Source of the DNA: an uncultured Oribacterium sp.
GTDB taxonomy: Bacteria; Bacillota; Clostridia; Lachnospirales; Lachnospiraceae
Length of the DNA stretch: 29,248 bases
Assembly (NCBI GenBank): GCA_902485915.1
Contig: CABTMH010000121.1
Coordinates: forward strand, 1 to 29,248
Direction: 5' to 3'
Shown: one piece after another, positions 13,510 through 21,808 of the stretch
Numbering within the stretch: the first letter of the stretch is position 1
Layout of the letters: each line of letters opens with the position of its first letter
Notes under the pieces: model-generated
The model's database searches: none
What the model saw: the letters and a program-made list of their open reading frames with translations, nothing else
What the model was told of the DNA's origin: nothing
Program-made: the position numbers and the translations under genes

Positions 13510-15763
13510 TCAAAACCAGAGACGAAACCGGGGGAAGATCCTTCCCCCGTACATGCAGAGAAAGCTAGCCGTCACACTATGTGTGATCATGCTAGCTTTA
13601 ATTGCGCTTATCCTGGCGATTTATAATCTGGTAAAAAACAACAGCGAGGAGTACAACAAGATCGTTCTGTCCCAGCGACAGGCATCCTATGATTCCCGTA
13701 CGATTCCGTTCCGGCGTGGCGACATCATGGACCGGAATGGTACAGTGCTGGCGACCAGCCAGAAGGTATATAACCTGATCATCGACCCGCGTGTCATCTA
13801 CTCCGGTCAGGATGACCGTTATGTGGATGCGACGATTCAGGCGCTCGTCACCTGCTTCGAGTACGATGAGTCCGAGCTTCGGAAGCTGCTCAGCGAAAAG
13901 GCCGACAAGTCCTATGTGAAGTATGCGAAGGGACTGAGCTACGACCAGAAATCCACCTGGGAAGCGTATGTGCAGGAGCAGAATGCCGCCTATGCCAGCA
14001 GTGGCTCGAAGGCGCGCATCAAGGGCATCTGGTTCGAGGATGAGTATAAGCGTACCTATCCGTATGATTCCCTCGCCTGCAACATCATCGGCTTCTCGAG
14101 TGCTGACGGCTCCAGCGGAACCGGTGGCGTCGAGCAGTACTATAACGATACCCTGATGGGTGTCAACGGCCGGGAGTATGGCTACCTCGACAGCGATACG
14201 AAGCTGCAGTCCGTACTGAAGGAGCCGACCGATGGTAATTCCGTCGTGACGACCATCAACACGAACATTCAGATGTCGCTGGAGAAGTATCTCAACAAGT
14301 GGCAGACAGAAGATGTGGGCTCGAAGATGGCGGCGGCGATCGTCATGGATCCGAACACCGGCGAGGTGCTCGCGATGGGCTCCACCAATCAGTTTAACTT
14401 GAACGATCCGCGTGCGCTGGACAGCTCGGTCTATACCGATGAGTATCTCATGCAGCTCGGCCGCAAGGAGGCCGTCGGCGTATATCGTCGAGAGAATCCG
14501 GATGCCGCCGCGATCACAGAGGATGAGGTGTCGAAGTACTATTCGACCGAGGACATCCTGTCCTATGGCCGTCAGGTCGCATGGAACCAGATGTGGCGAA
14601 ACATCCCGGTATCGGATACCTATGAGCCGGGTTCGGTCGCGAAGAGCATCACGATCGCCGGCGCACTGGAGGAGAAGGCCATCACACCGAACACGACCTT
14701 CGACTGCCAGGGCTACATCGAGCTGAACGACGGTATCCATACCTGGCGTATCCGTTGTCATAACCGGAACGGTGATGGCGTGCTCGATGCCACGATGGGC
14801 CTCGCGAAGTCCTGTAACGTATACCTCATGAATACCGCGTTCGATGAAGGCGCCGAGAACTTCGTGAAGTACCAGCATATCTTTGGCTTCGGTGAGTATA
14901 CCGGCATCGACCTGCCGGCAGAGGCCGACACCACGGATCTCGTGTACAATGCAGAAAACATGGGACGTACGGCCCTCGCGACCAACTCCTTCGGCCAGAA
15001 CTTTAACGTCACCATGATTCAGATGGCGGCTGCGTACTGCAGCATCATCAACGGCGGCAGCTACTACAAGCCACATGTGGTGAAGCAGATCCTGAACGCG
15101 AACGGCACCGTCATCGAGGACGTGAAGCCGGAGCTTCTCCGCACCACCTGCTCGAAGTCGACGAGTGACTTCCTGAAGCAGGCCCTCTATACCACGGTAG
15201 AAGAGGGGACCGGTAAGAAGGCACAGATCCAGGGCTACCATGTCGGTGGCAAGACCGGTACCGCCGAGAAGCTGCCGCGTTCGGCGAAGAACTACCTCGT
15301 TTCCTTTTGCGGCTTCGCGCCGGTGGAGGATCCGCAGCTACTTGTGTACGTCATCGTCGATACGCCGAACCTCGTCGGTGAGGCACAGGCGACGGCCTCC
15401 TTCGCGGTGAACATCGAGCGTGAAATCATGAACGACGCGCTGCAGTTCCTGAATATCGCACCATCCGGAGATACCGATCCGGAGGATTCCATCAACGCGC
15501 AGCTTCAGCAGAACCCGGAGGGCATCTCCTCTGAGACGATGGGCGCACAGGTAGGCGGTGAGAACGGCGCGGAGGGTGAAACCACGGCCGACGAAACGAG
15601 CACCGAAACCGATGCGGATGGCACAGTGATTACGCCGACCACGGCTGCAGCTGTGACCGACGAGTACGTCGAACCGGCGGGCGACGACGCGAGCTTCGCG
15701 CTTCCGGAGGCTGTGCCGGGCGAGAACAGCGAAGGCGAAACCGAAACCTCCGCCGAAAATTAA
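13487..15763 (+). CDS. ftsI: Class B penicillin-binding protein, septal transpeptidase (FtsI/PBP2B type)
   Basis: A 758-residue peptidoglycan transpeptidase that works with FtsW at the septum. After a transmembrane helix (about residues 28-48) comes the dimerisation/pedestal domain (FRRGDIMDRNGTVLATS), then the transpeptidase domain with SVAK (Ser383, PGSVAKSITIAG), SCN (Ser442) and KTGT (Lys589). There are no PASTA domains, so it is less like SpoVD. The last ~95 residues are an acidic Thr/Glu/Ala-rich tail outside the cell. It starts at 13487 inside ftsL with no clear ribosome binding site, suggesting coupling; ATG at 13553 is an alternative that would shorten the cytoplasmic part. Two perfect hairpins surround that second ATG. 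mraY follows without a murF gene. Confidence 0.95.
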   Translation: MRTSRSTDQNQRRNRGKILPPYMQRKLAVTLCVIMLALIALILAIYNLVKNNSEEYNKIVLSQRQASYDSRTIPFRRGDIMDRNGTVLATSQKVYNLIIDPRVIYSGQDDRYVDATIQALVTCFEYDESELRKLLSEKADKSYVKYAKGLSYDQKSTWEAYVQEQNAAYASSGSKARIKGIWFEDEYKRTYPYDSLACNIIGFSSADGSSGTGGVEQYYNDTLMGVNGREYGYLDSDTKLQSVLKEPTDGNSVVTTINTNIQMSLEKYLNKWQTEDVGSKMAAAIVMDPNTGEVLAMGSTNQFNLNDPRALDSSVYTDEYLMQLGRKEAVGVYRRENPDAAAITEDEVSKYYSTEDILSYGRQVAWNQMWRNIPVSDTYEPGSVAKSITIAGALEEKAITPNTTFDCQGYIELNDGIHTWRIRCHNRNGDGVLDATMGLAKSCNVYLMNTAFDEGAENFVKYQHIFGFGEYTGIDLPAEADTTDLVYNAENMGRTALATNSFGQNFNVTMIQMAAAYCSIINGGSYYKPHVVKQILNANGTVIEDVKPELLRTTCSKSTSDFLKQALYTTVEEGTGKKAQIQGYHVGGKTGTAEKLPRSAKNYLVSFCGFAPVEDPQLLVYVIVDTPNLVGEAQATASFAVNIEREIMNDALQFLNIAPSGDTDPEDSINAQLQQNPEGISSETMGAQVGGENGAEGETTADETSTETDADGTVITPTTAAAVTDEYVEPAGDDASFALPEAVPGENSEGETETSAEN
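13529..13549 (+). other. Perfect 9-bp hairpin in ftsI 5' coding region
   Basis: CGGGGGAAG (13529-13537) pairs perfectly with CTTCCCCCG (13541-13549) around an ATC loop. It lies within the coding sequence, 43 bases after the ftsI start and just before the internal ATG at 13553. Confidence 0.7.
13561..13599 (+). other. Nested perfect hairpin in ftsI 5' coding region
   Basis: AAAGCTAGC (13561-13569) pairs perfectly with GCTAGCTTT (13591-13599). Inside it TCACAC (13572-13577, offset) pairs with GTGTGA (13581-13586). In frame this stretch uses CTA for Leu three times (13565, 13577, 13592) and TTA once (13598), whereas CTG, CTC and CTT dominate elsewhere in the window. Confidence 0.7.
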
Positions 15764-15826
15764 TGGGGTCAGCCCCCCTTACGATTTTCTTAAGCAGCGG
15801 ATGATGTATATATATGGAGTTAGATT

Positions 15827-16789
15827 ATGTATCTTGATTTTGTTGTTTCTATTCTTATGGGCTTTGCACTGGTAGCCCTCGCGATGCCCTTCGCGATCCC
15901 GGAGCTTCACAAGCTGAAATTCGGGCAGGAGGTCCGGGACGATGGACCGAAGGCACATCTTAAGAAGCAGGGCACACCAACGATGGGCGGGCTCGTGTTC
16001 GTACTGGCCATCGTGATCGTCAGCCTCTTTTATGTCCGCCGCTATCCGAAGATCCTTCCGGTGATGCTTCTCACGGTCGGTTTCGGTATCGTCGGCTTCA
16101 TCGATGACTTTCTGAAGGTCGTGAAGCATCAGTCCGAGGGCTTCAATCCGAAGCAGAAATTTCTCTGCCAGCTGGTGTTCTGCCTGATTTTCGCACTCTA
16201 TCTCTATCTCTCACCTGCGTATGATCACCGTATGCAGATTCCATTTACGGAGATTTATCTGGACCTCGGATGGTTCTATGTGCCGGCACTTCTCTTTATC
16301 GTGCTCGGTACCGACAACGGCGCGAATTTCACTGATGGTCTCGATGGACTCGCGAGCTCTGTCACGGCCGTGATCGCGCTTTTCCTCGGCTTTGTCAGCC
16401 TGTATTTCGGAAAAGCAGATGCACAGCTTGCACCGATTTCCGGTGCGGTTTTCGGCGCACTGATGGGATTTCTGATGTTTAACTGCTACCCTGCAAAGGT
16501 CTTTATGGGCGATACCGGATCACTGGCACTCGGCGGCTTCGTCGCTGCTGCGGCCTTCGAGATGGGTATCCCGCTTTTTATTCCGATTTTTGCACTGATT
16601 TATCTTGTGGAAGTTCTGTCGGTCATCATCCAGGTGACCTACTTTAAGAAAACCCATGGAAAGCGGATTTTCCGCATGGCGCCGATCCACCATCACTTCG
16701 AGCTCGGAGGATGGTCGGAGACGAAGGTGGTGACAGTCTTCACAGTGCTGACAGTGCTCTTATGTCTGGTGGCGAGCCTGGGGATGTAA
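15827..16789 (+). CDS. mraY: Phospho-N-acetylmuramoyl-pentapeptide transferase
   Basis: MraY transfers phospho-MurNAc-pentapeptide from UDP to undecaprenyl phosphate, forming lipid I in the membrane. The 320-residue polytopic protein contains the family blocks KKQGTPTMGGLVFV, VGFIDDFLKV (catalytic Asp pair), NFTDGLDGLAS, FMGDTGSLALGG and APIHHHFEL. GGAG (15816-15819) sits 7 bases before the ATG. The 63-base gap after ftsI contains a short C6 run but no terminator, so it stays in the operon. There is no murE or murF next to it. Confidence 0.98.
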   Translation: MYLDFVVSILMGFALVALAMPFAIPELHKLKFGQEVRDDGPKAHLKKQGTPTMGGLVFVLAIVIVSLFYVRRYPKILPVMLLTVGFGIVGFIDDFLKVVKHQSEGFNPKQKFLCQLVFCLIFALYLYLSPAYDHRMQIPFTEIYLDLGWFYVPALLFIVLGTDNGANFTDGLDGLASSVTAVIALFLGFVSLYFGKADAQLAPISGAVFGALMGFLMFNCYPAKVFMGDTGSLALGGFVAAAAFEMGIPLFIPIFALIYLVEVLSVIIQVTYFKKTHGKRIFRMAPIHHHFELGGWSETKVVTVFTVLTVLLCLVASLGM

Positions 16790-16819
16790 GAGACAGTAGA
16801 ACATAACAGGGGGGATTAG

Positions 16820-18175
16820 ATGGATAGTCAGAAGGTGCTCGTGCTCGGCACGGGAAAAAGCGGTATCTGCGCCGCAAAGCAGATTTTACAGCTGGGAGGA
16901 CAGGTCGTTCTGTTCGATTCTAATGAAAAGCTGGACACCGTGAAGGTGATGAAAAATTTCAGAAAGAGAGATCGGATTTCACTGCTGGTCGGAGAACTGA
17001 AGCCGACGGATCTCGTATCCGTAGATCTCGCAGTCATCAGCCCGGGTATCCCGCTCGATAAGCCGTTTGTAAAGCTGATCGATGGGGCGAAGATCCCGAT
17101 CTGGGGCGAAATCGAACTCGCGTACCAGTCCAGCAAGGGAAAACTGGCAGCCGTGACCGGTACGAACGGTAAGACCACGACGGTTTCACTGATCGGTGAA
17201 ATCTTTAAAACGACCTATGACGATACGCATATATGTGGAAACATCGGTAATCCCTTTACGTCCGAAGCGCTGGAAACGACGGATGCTTCTGCGACGATCC
17301 TCGAGGTGAGCTCCTTCCAGCTCGAGACCATCATGGATTTCCATCCGCATGTATCCTGCATCACGAACATCACCCCGGACCATCTCGACCGTCATAAAAC
17401 GATGAAGAATTATGTGAAGGTGAAGGAAAGCATCGCGCTGAACCAGACCGAGGAGGATTTCATCGTCCTGAATTATGAAGATCCGGAGCTTCGGAAGTTC
17501 GGAAAGCGGAAGACCCTGAAGCCGCAGGTCATCTGGTTCAGCTCTGTGCATGAGCTGAAGGACGGCTTCTACTATAAGAACTTCGAGATTCATCATGCCC
17601 ATGATGGCGAGGATGAGGTTCTGCTCGATGTACGGGATACGAACCTGCTCGGTGCACATAACTACGAGAACATCATGTGCGCTGTCGCCGTCTCCATGGA
17701 GATGGGCGTGCCGATGCAGAAGATCATCTCAGCAGTAAAGAAGTTCAAGCCGGTGGAGCACCGCATCGAGTTCGTGCGTGAGCGCAATGGCGTTCGTTAC
17801 TATAATGACTCGAAGGGCACCAATCCGGATGCAGCCATCAAGGCGCTGCTGGCGATGCCGGGGCCAGTCGTTCTGATCGGCGGCGGTTATGATAAGGATA
17901 TCCCTTTCGATGACTGGTGTAAGCTCTTTAAGGGCCGCGTCAAGTACCTCGTTCTGATCGGCCAGACACGGAACATCATCGCCGAGTGTGCGAAGAAGTA
18001 CGGCTTTACGAATGTCATGTTCGCAGAGGATATGGATGAGGCCGTGAAGGACTGTGCGGCGTATGCGGATGAAGGCGACTATGTCCTTCTGAGCCCGGCC
18101 TGCGCATCCTGGGGTATGTTCCCGAACTATGAAGAGCGTGGACGCATCTTTAAGGAGTGCGTAAAGAATCTGTAA
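16820..18175 (+). CDS. murD: UDP-N-acetylmuramoylalanine--D-glutamate ligase
   Basis: MurD adds D-Glu to UDP-MurNAc-L-Ala with ATP in the cytoplasm. The 451 residues are the usual length. Visible: the N-terminal Rossmann segment VLVLGTGKSGICAA, the P-loop AVTGTNGKTTTVSLIG (about 112-127), CGNIGNPF, EVSSFQLE, TPDHLDRHKTM, the carbamylated-Lys region, VEHRIEFV, YYNDSKGTNPDAA and the C-terminal SPACASWGMFPNYEERG. A GGGGGG stretch precedes the ATG by a short spacer. It lies 30 bases after mraY. Confidence 0.98.
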   Translation: MDSQKVLVLGTGKSGICAAKQILQLGGQVVLFDSNEKLDTVKVMKNFRKRDRISLLVGELKPTDLVSVDLAVISPGIPLDKPFVKLIDGAKIPIWGEIELAYQSSKGKLAAVTGTNGKTTTVSLIGEIFKTTYDDTHICGNIGNPFTSEALETTDASATILEVSSFQLETIMDFHPHVSCITNITPDHLDRHKTMKNYVKVKESIALNQTEEDFIVLNYEDPELRKFGKRKTLKPQVIWFSSVHELKDGFYYKNFEIHHAHDGEDEVLLDVRDTNLLGAHNYENIMCAVAVSMEMGVPMQKIISAVKKFKPVEHRIEFVRERNGVRYYNDSKGTNPDAAIKALLAMPGPVVLIGGGYDKDIPFDDWCKLFKGRVKYLVLIGQTRNIIAECAKKYGFTNVMFAEDMDEAVKDCAAYADEGDYVLLSPACASWGMFPNYEERGRIFKECVKNL

Positions 18176-18193
18176 AAACGGACAGGAGGAAGG

Positions 18194-19327
18194 ATGGCAG
18201 CGAAGAAGAAAAGAAAATATTTTTATGACTACAGCCTTTTGTTTGCCGTCATCTTCATCACCGGCTTCGGTATGATCATGATGTACTCGGCTTCCGGCTA
18301 CTCGGCGCAGAACCAGATGGATGATGCCATGTACTTTCTCCGGCATCAGGCGGTGTTCGCGGCCTGCGGCCTCGTAGTGATGCTGATCGTGTCGATCATC
18401 GATTACCATCTGACCGCGATCTTTTCGAAGGTCCTGTATATCCTGGCCTGGCTGCTGATCGCAGCGACCATGGTCATCGGTGTCGCCTCTCACGGTTCCG
18501 CGCGATGGATCCGGCTCGGTGGTGTGCGCTTCCAGCCATCGGAGGTCATGAAAATCGCGGTGATCGTACTACTGTCGTATCTGATTACCCACCATGGATA
18601 TCAGATCAACAGCTGGAGAACCTGGTGGAAGGTCGCACTGGTCGGCATCGCACCGGGCATCGTGGTCGCGGCGACGAACCTGTCGACCGCCATCATCATT
18701 CTCGGCATCACCTTTTTCATGATGTGGATCGCATCGAAGAAGTACTGGCCCTTCGTTCTCTGTGGCGTTGCGGGCGTCTTCGTGTACATCTTCGCCTATC
18801 CGATGGCGAAGCTCCTGTCCGCGCTGAACATCCTGCAGGATTATCAGCTGACACGTATCTTCGCATGGAAGGATCCGGCGAGCTACTCGGATGAAACCTT
18901 CCAGACCCTGCAGGGCCTGTATGCGATCGGTTCCGGCGGCATCTTCGGAAAGGGCCTCGGTGAGTCCGTACAGAAATTCCTCATGCCGGAGGCACAGAAC
19001 GATATGATCTTTACGATCATCTGTGAGGAGCTCGGCCTCTTCGGCGCGATCTCACTGATCCTCATTTATGTGTTCATCATCTACCGGCTGTTCGATATCG
19101 CACGAAATGCCCGTGACCTCTATGGGTCGATGCTGGTGATCGGAATTCTGTGCCACATCTCGCTGCAGGTCATCCTGAACATCGGCGTCGCGACGAACAC
19201 CATCCCGAATACCGGCGTTACACTCCCGTTTGTCAGCTATGGCGGTACCTCGCTGATGCTGCTGATGGCAGAGATCGGACTCGCACTGTCGGTTTCACGG
19301 CAGATCCGACTGGAAGATCCGATGTAA
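18194..19327 (+). CDS. ftsW: FtsW/SpoVE-family peptidoglycan polymerase
   Basis: A 377-residue SEDS glycosyltransferase that polymerises lipid II at the septum, working with the class B PBP. It has around ten hydrophobic segments and the SEDS blocks FFLRHQ-like YFLRHQAVFA, GSARWIRLGGVRFQPSEVMKIA, DYQLTRIFAWKDP, and the C-terminal NTGVTLPFVSYGGTSLM, with the typical GSGGIFGKGLGES motif before it. Position next to murD supports FtsW rather than RodA; in sporulating relatives the neighbour gene is SpoVE, which I cannot exclude. CAGGAGGAAGG lies just before the ATG. It ends before a perfect terminator, and no murG follows. Confidence 0.95.
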   Translation: MAAKKKRKYFYDYSLLFAVIFITGFGMIMMYSASGYSAQNQMDDAMYFLRHQAVFAACGLVVMLIVSIIDYHLTAIFSKVLYILAWLLIAATMVIGVASHGSARWIRLGGVRFQPSEVMKIAVIVLLSYLITHHGYQINSWRTWWKVALVGIAPGIVVAATNLSTAIIILGITFFMMWIASKKYWPFVLCGVAGVFVYIFAYPMAKLLSALNILQDYQLTRIFAWKDPASYSDETFQTLQGLYAIGSGGIFGKGLGESVQKFLMPEAQNDMIFTIICEELGLFGAISLILIYVFIIYRLFDIARNARDLYGSMLVIGILCHISLQVILNIGVATNTIPNTGVTLPFVSYGGTSLMLLMAEIGLALSVSRQIRLEDPM

Positions 19328-19334
19328 GTATTCA

Positions 19335-19365
19335 GAGCTTTGCCCATGGCAAAGCTCTTTTTTTT
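19335..19365 (+). terminator. Terminator between ftsW and divIB
   Basis: GAGCTTTGCC (19335-19344) pairs perfectly with GGCAAAGCTC (19348-19357), with a CAT loop and eight T residues. It splits the division cluster in two. Confidence 0.95.
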
Positions 19366-19451
19366 ATGGTAGAGTAAAGAACCGGAAAGAACAGACAGTG
19401 TGCGTCGCAAAAACGCAATGAGACAGAACGTAAACAGAAAGAACATATAGA

Positions 19452-20210
19452 ATGACAGATAGAGATTTTTACGGATACGATGACCCGAGGGATCAGAATA
19501 AGCGGCATCTGCTTCGCTGGAGCATCGTCGTCCTGCTCCTGCTGATCGCCATCCTGCTCGCCAGTGTACGGATTCAGCGTTTTACGGTGGTGGGGAATAC
19601 ACAGTACAGCAGCGATGAGATCGTCCAGATGATTTTTTCAGATCCATGGGATACGGATACTGCCTGGTGCTTCGTGAAGGATAAAACGCAGCCGCATAAG
19701 GAACTCCCGTTTGTGCAGCGTTATGATATCGACTTCGACGGTCCCTTCGCGGTGAACATCACCGTCTATGAGAAAAACGTCGTCGGCTATGTGGATTATA
19801 TGTCGAGTCATATGTACTTCGATAAGGATGGTATCATCGTAGAGTCCACCGGCAACCGGCTGGAGGGAATCCCGCGCATCAGTGGTCTCAGCTTCGGCTC
19901 CATCGTCCTCTACCGGGAGCTGCCGGTAGAGAATAAGGATGTCTTCAATAATATCCTGAACCTGACCGGCGCACTTCGTACCTATGAGATCGACTGTGAG
20001 GAGATTCAGTACGATTCACTTCTGAATGCCACACTCCGCATCGGTGACATCAGCGTCCGCCTCGGCAGTAATAAGGACATGGAGATGAAGATCTCGACGC
20101 TGCATGATATCCTGCCGCATCTCAGTGGACGGAAGGGGGAGCTGAATCTGTCGGATTATTCAGAGACCTCGGACCATGAGTCCTATATTTTTAAGGAAAA
20201 AACGGGCTGA
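19452..20210 (+). CDS. divIB: Cell division protein FtsQ/DivIB
   Basis: A 252-residue bitopic membrane protein. A short cytoplasmic part (1-22) precedes a transmembrane helix (about 23-42), then a POTRA domain starting IQRFTVVGNTQYSSDEIVQMI, and the beta domain (VTVYEKN-like NITVYEKNVVGYVDY, MYFDKDGIIVE). It forms the divisome complex with FtsL and DivIC. There is no good ribosome binding site before the ATG (only AGAAAGAA, 19436-19443), and no clear promoter between the ftsW terminator and the gene, so its expression may depend on readthrough. A 5-bp hairpin (TGCGT 19401-19405 with ACGCA 19413-19417) lies in the leader. Confidence 0.93.
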   Translation: MTDRDFYGYDDPRDQNKRHLLRWSIVVLLLLIAILLASVRIQRFTVVGNTQYSSDEIVQMIFSDPWDTDTAWCFVKDKTQPHKELPFVQRYDIDFDGPFAVNITVYEKNVVGYVDYMSSHMYFDKDGIIVESTGNRLEGIPRISGLSFGSIVLYRELPVENKDVFNNILNLTGALRTYEIDCEEIQYDSLLNATLRIGDISVRLGSNKDMEMKISTLHDILPHLSGRKGELNLSDYSETSDHESYIFKEKTG

Positions 20211-20333
20211 TCTCCGCAGGATGGCTCCGCTTCCTGCAGAGTGACGGCTGAAGTTATAAAAAAGTAAGAAATAATGTGAAAATTCCGATAGAGCTCCGCT
20301 TATAAGCATGGTAATATTATATGGACTGAGCTA

Positions 20334-20362
20334 TTGCAATCTGATAGCTTTGTTTGTATATT
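20334..20362 (+). promoter_or_regulatory. Candidate ftsZ promoter
   Basis: TTGCAA (20334-20339), 17 bases, then TATATT (20357-20362). Transcription would start near 20369, giving an ~85-base leader. An inverted repeat AGCTAT/ATAGCT (20329-20334, 20344-20349) flanks the -35. A second perfect TATAAT (20416-20421) lacks a good -35. Confidence 0.5.
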
Positions 20363-20371
20363 ATCTTATTG

Positions 20372-20397
20372 TGCAGTCATATGCGTATGTGACCGCA
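20372..20397 (+). other. Hairpin at the 5' end of the ftsZ leader
   Basis: TGC-GTCATATG pairs with TATGTGAC-GCA across a CG centre, with G-U pairs and one A/C mismatch. It begins only a few bases after the predicted start of transcription. The remaining 20211-20453 gap holds a mismatched hairpin after divIB (20217-20243) without a T tract. Confidence 0.45.
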
Positions 20398-20453
20398 GTA
20401 AAACAGGTTATCTTATATAATGAATATATATGAGGGATTGAAGGAGGAAGATT

Positions 20454-21698
20454 ATGCTTGAGATTAAGCTTCCTGAGTCAGAGGCAGCTGCAAAGATTAT
20501 CGTCGTAGGTGTTGGTGGCGCAGGTAACAACGCGGTTAACCGCATGGTGACGGATGGTATCGTGGGCGTCGAGTTCATCGGCATCAATACCGATAAGCAG
20601 GCGCTTCAGTACAGCCAGGCACCGACCACGATGCAGATCGGCGAGAAGCTGACGAAGGGACTCGGCTGCGGCGGCCGACCAGAGGTAGGCGCGAAGGCTG
20701 CAGAGGAGAGCTCTGAGGATATCACCGCTGCGCTGCAGGGTGCCGATATGGTATTCGTTACCTGTGGTATGGGCGGCGGAACCGGAACCGGTGCAGCACC
20801 GGTCATCGCGAAGATCGCGAAGGATATGGGTATCCTTACCGTCGGTGTCGTGACGAAGCCGTTCCGTTTCGAGGCTCGTCAGCGTATGACGAACGCGATC
20901 GATGGCATCAAGAAGCTGAAGGAGTCCGTAGACACCCTGATCGTCATCCCGAACGACCGTCTGCTTGAGATCGTAGATCGCAGAACCACGATGCCGGATG
21001 CACTGAAGAAGGCCGATGAGGTTCTCCAGCAGGCTGTACAGGGCATCACGGATCTGATCAATGTTCCAGGCCTCATCAATCTCGACTTCGCGGATGTGTC
21101 TTCTGTCATGAAGGATAAGGGTGTGGCGCATGTCGGTATCGGCGCAGCCAAGGGTGACGAGAAGGCGACCGAGGCGGTGAAGATGGCGATCTCCAGCCCG
21201 CTTCTCGAGACCACCATCGAGGGCGCTACAGATGTGATCATCAACATCTCCGGAGATATCTCCCTCGTAGAGGCAAACGAAGCCGCTTCTTATGTAGAGG
21301 AGCTGGCAGGTGAGAATGCAAACATCATCTTCGGCGCGATGTATGACGAGAATGCCCAGGATGAGTGTAAGATCACGGTCATCGCAACCGGTATCGAGGA
21401 TTCCGCGGCGACCAGCTCTGCATTTGATACGCTGAAGAAGCCGGCGCAGCCGAAGGCATCCACACCAGCAGCGCAGGCAGCAGAGCCTGCAGCGAGACCG
21501 ACCGTGCCGAGCTTTCTGAACGGAAACACCAGCTTCCAGCCGCAGCTTCGTCCGACGACGCCGGTGACGACAGCACCACAGGAGCAGCCGCTTACGCAGG
21601 GCGCAGCACAGGTACAGCCACAGCAGCCGACCTTCCGTCCGCAGCAGAATAAGGAAATGTCCATCAACATTCCGGACTTCCTGAGAAACAGAAAGTAA
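20454..21698 (+). CDS. ftsZ: Cell division protein FtsZ
   Basis: FtsZ is the tubulin-like GTPase that forms the division ring. The 414 residues show GVGGAGNNAVNRM (about 19-31), the tubulin signature GGGTGTG (107-113), NTDKQAL, the synergy-loop Asp in NLDFADV, and the C-terminal flexible linker (about 320-398, rich in Pro, Gln, Thr and Ala). The end MSINIPDFLRNRK is the conserved tail peptide that binds FtsA, SepF and similar partners. GAAGGAGGAAG immediately before the ATG is a strong ribosome binding site. It has its own leader and terminator, so it can be expressed separately from divIB. Confidence 0.98.
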   Translation: MLEIKLPESEAAAKIIVVGVGGAGNNAVNRMVTDGIVGVEFIGINTDKQALQYSQAPTTMQIGEKLTKGLGCGGRPEVGAKAAEESSEDITAALQGADMVFVTCGMGGGTGTGAAPVIAKIAKDMGILTVGVVTKPFRFEARQRMTNAIDGIKKLKESVDTLIVIPNDRLLEIVDRRTTMPDALKKADEVLQQAVQGITDLINVPGLINLDFADVSSVMKDKGVAHVGIGAAKGDEKATEAVKMAISSPLLETTIEGATDVIINISGDISLVEANEAASYVEELAGENANIIFGAMYDENAQDECKITVIATGIEDSAATSSAFDTLKKPAQPKASTPAAQAAEPAARPTVPSFLNGNTSFQPQLRPTTPVTTAPQEQPLTQGAAQVQPQQPTFRPQQNKEMSINIPDFLRNRK

Positions 21699-21726
21699 TC
21701 ACTTCATCCCTGAAGATAGAAATGAG

Positions 21727-21755
21727 AGGCTATGTCTTTACGGCATAGCCTTTTT
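21727..21755 (+). terminator. Terminator of ftsZ
   Basis: AGGCTATG (21727-21734) pairs with CATAGCCT (21744-21751), followed by a T5 tract that begins at 21751. Confidence 0.88.
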
Positions 21756-21757
21756 CG

Positions 21758-21766
21758 TGCTATGAT
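21758..21766 (+). promoter_or_regulatory. Candidate extended -10 promoter of prfC
   Basis: TGCTATGAT fits the extended -10 pattern TGnTATAAT with one mismatch; the -35 region overlaps the ftsZ terminator and is poor. It would give a leader of about 36 bases. Confidence 0.4.
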
Positions 21767-21808
21767 GATGGACGATTTTGTGTGTTTTTTTAGATTATTG
21801 AGGATAGA

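Noticed and set aside
13598..15241. Long open frame on the minus strand (547 codons) across the ftsI-like gene
   Set aside because: It lies wholly antisense to a gene with all three transpeptidase motifs, and its Ile/Leu/His/Arg-rich translation looks like a product of the GC-rich third positions of the real gene.
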